From contig CANQES010000053.1 of the NCBI GenBank assembly GCA_947595555.1, positions 1 through 9,851 of the forward strand: a stretch of 9,851 bases of DNA, read 5' to 3'. The notes beneath the pieces were generated by a model. It ran no database searches. It was not told the origin of the DNA and saw nothing but the letters and a program-made list of their open reading frames with translations. This DNA comes from an uncultured Clostridia bacterium. Lineage in GTDB: Bacteria > Bacillota > Clostridia > TANB77 > CAG-508. Made by a program: the position numbers and the translations under genes. Below are positions 1 through 6,246 of this stretch, one piece after another (the stretch's first letter is position 1; each line of letters opens with the position of its first letter).

Positions 1-1236
1 GAATTAACAACAGAAGATGGAAAATATACAGTAAACATAGCAGATATATATAATGCGGATTTAGGAAAAATGACAGCTGGAACAGAAACAACAAAACCAG
101 AAGGAGCTGAATGGGAAAACACTGTAACACCAGTAGCAGATGGAGAAGGACATATAATACCAGTACCAAATGGATTTAGTTATAAAGAAGGAACAAAAGA
201 AACAGGATTTGTAATACAAGATGATGAAGGAAATGAATTTGTATGGGTGCCATGTGGAAAAGGAGAAGAGATAACATATGAGAAAGAAAAAGGATTAGCA
301 GAAACATGGAAAACTGCTCAAGAAGATGACATAGAATATAAAACAAAGCAAAATGAATATACTAATTATGATGATTGGACAGATAGTTATGGAGACACAA
401 CAAGTGTAAACAAATATGGAGGATTTTATATAGGAAGATACGAGGCAGGAATACCAAGTACAGCATCATTTTTTCCAACAGCAGAAAAGAAAGAGTATAT
501 AATTACAACAGCTTTAAATAATGGAAGAGATGTAACAGTAGAAAATGGAGAACCATTAAAACCAGTAAGCAAGAAAAATAATCCTTGTTGGAATTTTATA
601 ACACAAGAACATGCAAGAGAAGTATCGGGAAAAATGTATGAAGGTAGTGAAAGTGTAACAAGTCAATTAATAGATAGTTATGCATGGGATACAGTATTAG
701 AATGGATAAAAATAGGAGAAGGAAAAATAGAAAAAGTAACAAACTCAATGCTATACGGAAATTATTGTGATAACACAAATATAAGTTTAAATAATGATGG
801 GATGTATGCTATGCACGCTATTGCTGGTAATTGGGTCTATGCCACAACATATTCAATAGGCAATTGGAAAAGGATAGAGGTTGATAAAAAAATTACAAAA
901 GATAATGTAGATACAGAATATAGTAAATATGAATGGTCAATACCTCATGCCCAATGGGATTTTACAAAGACGTGCACAGAAAGAACAGAGATAGCATCAG
1001 GAGCAGCAGAAGCAACAAAAACAAAAAATATATATGATTTAGCAGGAAATATGTGGGAATGGACAACAGAAACAGGTAAGCATAACAATACGAGCACAAC
1101 ATATGCTGTCTTTCGTGGTGGAAGTTTTCATGACCAAAGTGCTGTGTATCCCGTTTGTACGCGCTATGCTTCCTATGCTAGTAATTCTAGATTCTCATGG
1201 CACATTGGTTTCCGCGTCGTGCTTTATATTCAATAA
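1..1236 (+). CDS. FGE/SUMF1-fold (C-type-lectin-like) probable surface protein, 5' truncated
   Basis: The frame is open from the first base, so the true start lies upstream; 411 residues are visible. The internal ATG at 70 has no convincing ribosome binding site and I do not take it as the start. Hallmarks of the formylglycine-generating-enzyme/SUMF1 fold are seen, numbering from base 1: EFVWVPCG near 79-86, FYIGRYEAG near 142-150, DLAGNMWEW at 346-354, RGGSF at 372-376 and a terminal GFRVVLY at 403-409. In bacteria this fold serves true oxidases or transferases and also binding proteins, including DGR targets such as Treponema TvpA. The diverged, Gly/Ser/Tyr-rich C terminus argues for ligand binding rather than catalysis. 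An N-terminal pilin-like or signal segment could lie outside the window, but this is not visible. Codons are strongly A-ending except in the last 41 codons and in a patch near 796-852. The fold is fairly certain; the function is unknown. Confidence 0.85.
   Translation, partial: ELTTEDGKYTVNIADIYNADLGKMTAGTETTKPEGAEWENTVTPVADGEGHIIPVPNGFSYKEGTKETGFVIQDDEGNEFVWVPCGKGEEITYEKEKGLAETWKTAQEDDIEYKTKQNEYTNYDDWTDSYGDTTSVNKYGGFYIGRYEAGIPSTASFFPTAEKKEYIITTALNNGRDVTVENGEPLKPVSKKNNPCWNFITQEHAREVSGKMYEGSESVTSQLIDSYAWDTVLEWIKIGEGKIEKVTNSMLYGNYCDNTNISLNNDGMYAMHAIAGNWVYATTYSIGNWKRIEVDKKITKDNVDTEYSKYEWSIPHAQWDFTKTCTERTEIASGAAEATKTKNIYDLAGNMWEWTTETGKHNNTSTTYAVFRGGSFHDQSAVYPVCTRYASYASNSRFSWHIGFRVVLYIQ
1111..1235 (+). 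other. Candidate DGR variable region at the 3' end of the FGE-fold gene
   Basis: The segment from RGGSF to the stop encodes the part of the FGE/C-type-lectin fold that displays variable residues in known DGR targets. Only 5 of its 41 codons end in A, against 22 of the 39 codons just before it. Many codons are NNT or NNC (agt, cat, gac, tat, gct, tgt, cgc, tcc), as expected when AAT and AAC codons of a template are mutated at their adenines. The end (1206-1232, encoding GFRVVLY) is unusually GC-rich for this window and could be the fixed homing end. No template repeat or reverse transcriptase is visible here, so DGR membership is inferred. A non-DGR alternative is recombination among related genes sharing this 3' end. 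Confidence 0.45.
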
Positions 1237-1284
1237 TACCGCTTCTTTCTTATTATTGTATATTATTTTTTAACTAATATAATT

Positions 1285-1319
1285 AAAAGCTCACATATGT
1301 CAAAACAATGTGAGTTTTT
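1285..1319 (+). terminator. Intrinsic terminator after the FGE-fold gene
   Basis: A 12-bp stem (AAAAGCTCACAT with ATGTGAGTTTTT, one G-T wobble) closes an 11-nt loop. Its 3' arm ends in a run of five T. It lies about 50 bases past the stop codon of the FGE-fold gene and before the promoter of the next gene. Confidence 0.75.
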
Positions 1320-1339
1320 AATTTAATTTCTTTTATAAC

Positions 1340-1368
1340 TTGATTTTTTTGAAAAAATAATATATAAT
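1340..1368 (+). promoter_or_regulatory. Sigma-A-type promoter of the SNF2 gene
   Basis: TTGATT (1340-1345), a 17-base spacer and a perfect TATAAT (1363-1368). The expected start near 1375 gives a leader of about 20 bases containing the AAAAGGAGA ribosome binding site, with GGAG at 1383-1386 and 8 bases to the ATG. This also fixes the SNF2 start at 1395. Confidence 0.7.
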
Positions 1369-1394
1369 AATTTGCCAGAAAAGGAGATAAAGAC

Positions 1395-4300
1395 ATGCTA
1401 GAAAATCAAGAAAATAATATACAACAACATAAAAATTTCAAGCAACTTGTAACCACCTTTTACAATGAAGAAATAGATGAAATCGACGAAAATGAAGAAA
1501 TAGACATAAAAAATAATGGATACATAAGAATTGAGCCGAAAATTATATATGATAAATTTTCAGGAGACATGAAAGTAGAATTTAAAATTGGTTCTAAAAA
1601 AATGTATAAAATAAAAAATTTATCAGAATTTTACACCAGAATGACAGAAAAATCGTTTTATCGTTATGGTGAAAAATTGCAATTTATACATACAAAAGAA
1701 GCATTTGAAGAAAGCAGCAAACCATTATTAGATTTCATTATGAAATATGCTGAAGTTATAAAATACGCTAACTCAAACTCTAATAGTAATTATCGTTACT
1801 ATGGAAAGGCATTAAGTGATACCAACATCATTCTAGGACATAGTGGTATTGACGATTTATTTGATGCTTTAAAATGTCATTTAATTCCTTTTCAAAAAGA
1901 TTATAATACAAATGAAATTGAATTCACAGAAAATCAGCCTAACATTGAATTCATATTAAAAAAATTGGATAGCAATCAATATGTCATTACACCAAATATC
2001 GACATTTTTAGCGTAACAATATTAAAAGGTAAAAAATATAAATACGTATTAGATGACAAAAAATTATACCGTTGCACTAAAGAGTTTGAAAATGCTAATC
2101 TAAAGCTTTTAGAATTATTTAGACATAATTATATGACAGAAGTATCTTTAGGCAAAAATGAATTAACTCAATTATTTTCTATTATCATACCAAAAGTAAA
2201 AAAAGCAATAATAATTGAAAATATTCCAGATGAAGAATTAGAAGCATATAAACCAAAAGAATTAACTGTCAAAGTTTATTTAGATTTTGATAAAAATGAC
2301 TTTTTAATAGCTGATATTAGATTTAATTATGAAGACCACGAGTTTAACCCACTTGATGAATCATTAAAGTTGAATTTTCCAAGAAATATTATTAAAGAAA
2401 CGAAAGCTTTAAATGCATTCCGAAAAACAGGCTTTATGTTTGATAGCAAAAATCTAAGATTTATTTTACCTGATAATGATAAAATTTATAAATTTTTGAC
2501 AGAAGATATTAATTATTATATGCAAACTTTTGAAGTACTTGCGACTGATAACTTTAAAACCAAGCAAATTCGCCAACCTAAAATAGGACATATTGGTGTA
2601 AAAGTAGAAAATAACTTATTATCCATTGATTTGCAAAATTTAGATATCAATATAAACGAATTAAAAGATATTATGAATAGATATAATTTAAAAAAGAAAT
2701 ATTATCGCTTAAAAGATGGTAGTTTTATAAATTTAGAAGAAAATAAAGAAATGTCTTTTTTAAATAAATTAATAACTGGAATGGATATTGATTATAAAGA
2801 TTTAGAAAAAGGTAACGTAAAATTACCAGTTAACAGAAGTCTATATTTAAACGAATTGCTAAAAGGTTTATCAACGACTGACATTACAAAAAGCTCTGAA
2901 TATAGAAAAATTATAAGCGATTTAAACCAAGATCAAATGGAGGATATTCAAGTTCCTGAAAATTTAGAACCTATTTTAAGATATTATCAAAAAATAGGAT
3001 ATAAATGGCTAAAAATACTAGACCACTACAAATTTGGAGGAATTTTAGCTGATGACATGGGCCTTGGTAAAACAATTCAAATGCTTTCTGTAATAGTTGA
3101 TTATGTTCAAAATGCATCACAAAATGACATTATTATTCCTGGTCAAGAACAATTTGCAAATATTCCACATAGAAAAGCTAGCTTAGTAGTTTCTCCTAGT
3201 TCATTAACGTTAAATTGGCAAAATGAAGCTAAAAAGTTTGCACAAAATTTAAAGACTTTGGTGATAAGTGGCACTATGTTGGAAAGAAAAAGGCAAATTG
3301 AAAAAATTGATGATTATGATTTAATTATTACATCTTATGATTTATTAAAAAGAGATATTGAATTGTATGAGCAAAAAGATTATCATTTTAAATATGTAAT
3401 AGCCGATGAAGCACAATATTTAAAGAATAGTAATACTCAAAATGCAAAAGCAATAAAACAGCTGTCATCAGAAACGCGCTATGCTTTGACTGGAACTCCA
3501 ATTGAAAATTCATTAGCAGAATTATGGTCTATTTTTGATTTTATTATGCCTGGCTATTTGTTTACCTATAAAAAGTTTAAAGCTATGTATGAAATGCCTA
3601 TTGTAAGAGAAGAAAATAAAGATGCAATGAAAAAATTAAAAATGCTTATTGAGCCTTTTATTTTGCGAAGAAATAAAAAAGAAGTATTGACTGAACTTCC
3701 TGATAAAACAATTACTATTATGAATAATGAAATGGGGCAAGAACAAAGACATATTTATCTTAATTATTTAGCACAGGCAAAACAAGACATCGCAAATGAG
3801 ATAGATTTAAATGGCTATGAAAAAAGTCAAATGCAAATATTAGCAGCTTTAACAAGATTAAGACAAATTTGTTGCCATCCTAGTTTATTTATAGAAAATT
3901 ACCAAGATGGAAGTAGTAAACTAGAACAGTGTATGGAACTTATAGAAGATGCAATAAATGGATGTCATAAGATTTTATTGTTTTCAGGCTATACTTCTAT
4001 GTTTGATATTATTGAAAAGGAATTAGTTCAACGACATATTAAATATTTTAAATTAACTGGTAGCACTAAAGTGGATGATAGAATTAATTTAGTTAATGAG
4101 TTTAATGAAAATCCTGATATTAAAGTATTTTTGATTTCTTTAAAGGCCGGTGGAACAGGATTAAATTTGACTGGTGCAGATATGGTAATTCATTATGACC
4201 CATGGTGGAATATATCTACTGAAAACCAAGCAACTGATAGAGCTTATCGTATTGGTCAAAAAAATAATGTTCAAGTTTATAAATTAATTACTAAAAATTC

Positions 4301-4427
4301 AATTGAAGAAAAAATCTATGAACTTCAACAAAAAAAAGCTCAATTAGTAGATAATATGTTGAGTACTAAAACGTCTTTTATTAATAAATTTTCTAAAGAG
4401 GATATTATGAATTTGTTTAATGAATAG
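1395..4427 (+). CDS. SNF2-family DEAD/DEAH-like ATPase (bacterial Swi2/Snf2 helicase-like)
   Basis: This is a 1010-residue ATP-dependent DNA translocase of the bacterial SNF2 type; cellular substrates are mostly unknown for this family. The C-terminal half holds the full motor: Walker A DDMGLGKT at 553-560, DEAQ Walker B at 671-674, LTGTPIEN at 698-705, SLKAGGTGLNLT before the WW-containing segment, and arginine-finger motif DRAYRIGQ at 948-955. The N-terminal ~500 residues resemble the SNF2-associated domain of Firmicute homologues. Many of those begin with a Cys-rich SWIM zinc finger, but here the protein starts directly in the associated region with no CxC motif, so the finger is missing. 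A terminator, promoter and ribosome binding site immediately upstream make a mis-called start unlikely. It appears monocistronic. Codon use becomes more T-rich toward the 3' half. Family assignment is very sure; role in recombination or transcription is not resolved. Confidence 0.95.
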   Translation: MLENQENNIQQHKNFKQLVTTFYNEEIDEIDENEEIDIKNNGYIRIEPKIIYDKFSGDMKVEFKIGSKKMYKIKNLSEFYTRMTEKSFYRYGEKLQFIHTKEAFEESSKPLLDFIMKYAEVIKYANSNSNSNYRYYGKALSDTNIILGHSGIDDLFDALKCHLIPFQKDYNTNEIEFTENQPNIEFILKKLDSNQYVITPNIDIFSVTILKGKKYKYVLDDKKLYRCTKEFENANLKLLELFRHNYMTEVSLGKNELTQLFSIIIPKVKKAIIIENIPDEELEAYKPKELTVKVYLDFDKNDFLIADIRFNYEDHEFNPLDESLKLNFPRNIIKETKALNAFRKTGFMFDSKNLRFILPDNDKIYKFLTEDINYYMQTFEVLATDNFKTKQIRQPKIGHIGVKVENNLLSIDLQNLDININELKDIMNRYNLKKKYYRLKDGSFINLEENKEMSFLNKLITGMDIDYKDLEKGNVKLPVNRSLYLNELLKGLSTTDITKSSEYRKIISDLNQDQMEDIQVPENLEPILRYYQKIGYKWLKILDHYKFGGILADDMGLGKTIQMLSVIVDYVQNASQNDIIIPGQEQFANIPHRKASLVVSPSSLTLNWQNEAKKFAQNLKTLVISGTMLERKRQIEKIDDYDLIITSYDLLKRDIELYEQKDYHFKYVIADEAQYLKNSNTQNAKAIKQLSSETRYALTGTPIENSLAELWSIFDFIMPGYLFTYKKFKAMYEMPIVREENKDAMKKLKMLIEPFILRRNKKEVLTELPDKTITIMNNEMGQEQRHIYLNYLAQAKQDIANEIDLNGYEKSQMQILAALTRLRQICCHPSLFIENYQDGSSKLEQCMELIEDAINGCHKILLFSGYTSMFDIIEKELVQRHIKYFKLTGSTKVDDRINLVNEFNENPDIKVFLISLKAGGTGLNLTGADMVIHYDPWWNISTENQATDRAYRIGQKNNVQVYKLITKNSIEEKIYELQQKKAQLVDNMLSTKTSFINKFSKEDIMNLFNE

Positions 4428-4441
4428 TTATGTGTTATAAT
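4413..4441 (+). promoter_or_regulatory. Extended -10 promoter of the SCIFF gene
   Basis: TTGTTT (4413-4418) lies inside the SNF2 coding end. It is followed by a 17-base spacer and TATAAT (4436-4441), with TG one base upstream of the hexamer (4433-4434), making an extended -10. The expected start is near 4448. The -10 abuts and slightly overlaps the SNF2 terminator stem. Confidence 0.6.
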
Positions 4442-4482
4442 AGTTAAGATGTCTATTAACTTAGATATCTTAACTAATTTTT
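4441..4482 (+). terminator. SNF2 intrinsic terminator overlapping the SCIFF promoter
   Basis: A 15-bp stem (4441-4455 with 4462-4476, one G-T pair) closes a 6-nt loop and is followed by A and five T (4478-4482). It lies 13 bases past the SNF2 stop. Transcripts starting near 4448 would lack the outer half of the 5' arm, so they should not form the full terminator. Confidence 0.7.
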
Positions 4483-4503
4483 CATCCAAAAGGAGGTTGT
4501 AAA

Positions 4504-4653
4504 ATGAAACACATTAAAACACTCAACGGTAACACCCTTCAAAGGACACTGAAAAGCGGAGGTTGTGGCGAATGTCAAACTTCTTGCCAGTCTGCTTGCA
4601 AAACTTCCTGCACAGTAGGAAATCAAAAGTGTGAGAAGTCCAAAAATGACTGA
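4504..4653 (+). CDS. scfA: SCIFF family six-cysteine ranthipeptide precursor
   Basis: This 49-residue peptide matches the SCIFF (six cysteines in forty-five residues) family: conserved MKHIKTLN start, a leader to about residue 20, then cysteines at 21, 24, 28, 32, 36 and 43 spaced C-x2-C-x3-C-x3-C-x3-C-x6-C. In the family a radical SAM maturase with SPASM-type clusters forms Cys-to-residue thioethers; from memory, the Cys32-Thr37 crosslink described for a Thermoanaerobacter/Caldanaerobacter homologue has both residues conserved here. A perfect AAAGGAGG lies 7 bases upstream of the ATG at 4504. The gene has 42% GC by direct count (63 of 150), clearly above its AT-rich neighbours, reflecting strong peptide constraint. 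The maturase gene commonly found next door is not in the window; trmFO follows instead. A signalling or quorum-sensing role has been proposed for ranthipeptides in solventogenic clostridia; the role here is unknown. Confidence 0.95.
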   Translation: MKHIKTLNGNTLQRTLKSGGCGECQTSCQSACKTSCTVGNQKCEKSKND

Positions 4654-4662
4654 ATTAGTTAC

Positions 4663-4685
4663 GGTGAGCAGGATTCCTGCTCACC
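4663..4685 (+). other. GC-rich perfect hairpin between SCIFF and trmFO
   Basis: GGTGAGCAGG and CCTGCTCACC form a perfect 10-bp stem around a 3-nt ATT loop (5 nt if the top pair opens). It is followed by AATTTAAAATAAAGG, with no real T-run, so it is a poor intrinsic terminator. It may be a leaky terminator, a 3'-end stabiliser of the small SCIFF mRNA or a processing boundary. No good promoter is visible between it and trmFO. Confidence 0.7.
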
Positions 4686-4709
4686 AATTTAAAATAAAGG
4701 AAAGAGATT

Positions 4710-6083
4710 ATGAATGATTTTATTACAATTATTGGCGGTGGTTTAGCTGGATGTGAAGCAGCTTACCAAATTGCTAAACAAAAAATTAAAGTGAAATTAT
4801 ATGAAATGAAACCTATTAAATATTCTTCTGCTCATAGTAGTGAAAATTTGGCGGAAATTGTATGTAGTAATTCTTTTAAATCTAATTTGTTAACAAATGC
4901 TTGTGGTTTGCTAAAAGAAGAATTGCGAATGTTAGATTCACTCTTAATTAAAATTGCAGATAAGACAAGCGTACCAGCTGGTCAAGCTCTAGCAGTTGAT
5001 AGAGAGGTTTTTTCTCAAATGGTAACAGAACATATTAAAAATAATCCATACATTGAAATAATTCACCAAGAAGTTACTGATATTAAAGAGCTTATCAAAA
5101 ATGGTATTGTTATAATTGCAACTGGTCCTTTGACATCTGAAAAATTAGCTCAAGACATTCAACATATTACAGGACAAGATAAATTATATTTTTATGATGC
5201 AGCTGCTCCTATTTTACAAAAAGATAGTATTGATTTTTCAATTGCTTTTTATGGCAATCGCTATGAACAGGAAAAAAGGAAAGATGAATCAGACATCATA
5301 TGGAAGGAAAGATTGACTAAGCAAAATCTTGAAAATCCAAGTTATATCAATCTTCCTATGGACAAAGATGAGTATGAATTATTTTGGAAAGCTTTAGTTG
5401 ATGCAGAAGTTGTTACTTTGCATGATTTTGAAAAAAAGGAGATTTTTGAAGGCTGTATGCCGATTGAAATTATGTCCAAAAGAGGGATTGATACTTTACG
5501 ATTTGGTCCACTAAAGCCAGTTGGCTTTGATGATCCAAGAACAGCAAAGCGACCTTATGCAGTTGTTCAGTTAAGACAAGATGATAAACAAGCTCAATTA
5601 TATAATATGGTTGGTTTTCAAACTAATTTAAAATTTGGAGAGCAAAAGAGAGTTTTTTCTATGATTCCTGGTTTGCAACAAGCTGAATTTGTTAAATATG
5701 GTGTTATGCACAGAAATACTTATATTAATTCTAGTATATTACTTGATGAAACTTACTGTTTAAAAAACTCTCGCAATTTATATTTTGCAGGTCAAATTAC
5801 AGGTGTAGAAGGTTATGTAGAGTCTATTTCTTCTGGAATGGTTGCTTCTCTAAATGCTATATGTAATTTTAAAAATAATTCTAAAAAAATTACTTTTCCA
5901 GAGTGCACTGTTATTGGTGCTTTGGTCAAATATGTTTCTTCACCTAATTCTAATTTTCAACCAATGAATGCAAATTTCGGTATTTTACCAGAGTTGGACG
6001 GTAAAAAAATAAGAGATAAAAAAGAACGATATTCTAAATTAGCGCAAAGAAGTTTAATTGCCTTAAAAGAAACAAATAGTTAA
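4710..6083 (+). CDS. trmFO: Methylenetetrahydrofolate-tRNA-(uracil-5-)-methyltransferase TrmFO
   Basis: This cytoplasmic flavoprotein makes m5U54 in the T-loop of tRNA using methylenetetrahydrofolate as carbon donor and reduced FAD. The N terminus has the dinucleotide-binding GGGLAGCEAA (9-18) followed by YEMKP. The family block VCSNSFKSN (51-59) and FEGCMPIEIMSKRG (246-259) carry Cys52 and Cys249, which correspond to the cysteine pair studied in the Bacillus enzyme. VVQLRQDD, YGVMHRNTYINS and FAGQITGVEGYVES are also conserved, as is the NFQPMNANFG end. At 457 residues it is about 20 longer than Bacillus TrmFO; the excess sits as a charged insertion near 185-208. AAAGGA lies 8 bases before the ATG. 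It follows the SCIFF gene by 56 bases on the same strand and likely shares its transcript. It ends at a strong terminator. Confidence 0.97.
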   Translation: MNDFITIIGGGLAGCEAAYQIAKQKIKVKLYEMKPIKYSSAHSSENLAEIVCSNSFKSNLLTNACGLLKEELRMLDSLLIKIADKTSVPAGQALAVDREVFSQMVTEHIKNNPYIEIIHQEVTDIKELIKNGIVIIATGPLTSEKLAQDIQHITGQDKLYFYDAAAPILQKDSIDFSIAFYGNRYEQEKRKDESDIIWKERLTKQNLENPSYINLPMDKDEYELFWKALVDAEVVTLHDFEKKEIFEGCMPIEIMSKRGIDTLRFGPLKPVGFDDPRTAKRPYAVVQLRQDDKQAQLYNMVGFQTNLKFGEQKRVFSMIPGLQQAEFVKYGVMHRNTYINSSILLDETYCLKNSRNLYFAGQITGVEGYVESISSGMVASLNAICNFKNNSKKITFPECTVIGALVKYVSSPNSNFQPMNANFGILPELDGKKIRDKKERYSKLAQRSLIALKETNS

Positions 6084-6105
6084 ATCAATTATTTGTTTCT
6101 TTTTT
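6065..6105 (+). terminator. trmFO intrinsic terminator overlapping the stop codon
   Basis: The 5' arm AAAAGAAACAAATA (6065-6078) lies inside the last codons of trmFO and pairs with TATTTGTTTCTTTT (6090-6103). A further three pairs (one G-T) can close toward a 5-nt loop. A T-run to 6105 completes it. Confidence 0.8.
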
Positions 6106-6108
6106 ATT

Positions 6109-6168
6109 TAACAATTGTTACCAAAATATTACATTTTTATAAAATTTTATGTAATTTTACATAAAATT
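6109..6168. repeat. Two palindromes upstream of the coiled-coil gene promoter
   Basis: TAACAATTGTTA (6109-6120) is a perfect 12-bp palindrome. A second inverted repeat has 12-bp arms at 6143-6154 and 6157-6168 (core TTTATGTAA-TT-TTACATAAA), ending one base before the -35 box. A further TTACAT half-site lies at 6129-6134. The placement is operator-like. In such AT-rich DNA chance palindromes occur, and I recognise no known regulator motif. Confidence 0.45.
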
Positions 6169-6169
6169 G

Positions 6170-6198
6170 TTGAAATTTTCATGTACATATGTTATAAT
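6170..6198 (+). promoter_or_regulatory. Strong sigma-A promoter of the coiled-coil gene
   Basis: TTGAAA (6170-6175), a 17-base spacer and TATAAT (6193-6198), with TG at 6190-6191 giving an extended -10. The predicted start near 6205 leaves a leader of about 40 bases containing AAGGAAGGGG (6231-6240), 6 bases before the ATG at 6247. Confidence 0.75.
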
Positions 6199-6246
6199 AT
6201 AAAAGAATGTTGTTAAATACATTGCCTTGAAAGGAAGGGGATTTTA

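Noticed and set aside
70..72. ATG as the start of the FGE-fold gene
   Set aside because: The frame continues open to the window edge, the upstream codons share the same composition, and no good Shine-Dalgarno sequence precedes it.
596..778. 60-codon minus-strand open frame inside the FGE-fold gene
   Set aside because: It is antisense to a clear domain, Leu/Phe-rich only because the opposite strand is A-rich, and has no convincing ribosome binding site.
4441..4503. Riboswitch or leader RNA before SCIFF
   Set aside because: The only structure is a single terminator-type hairpin; there is no room for an aptamer.
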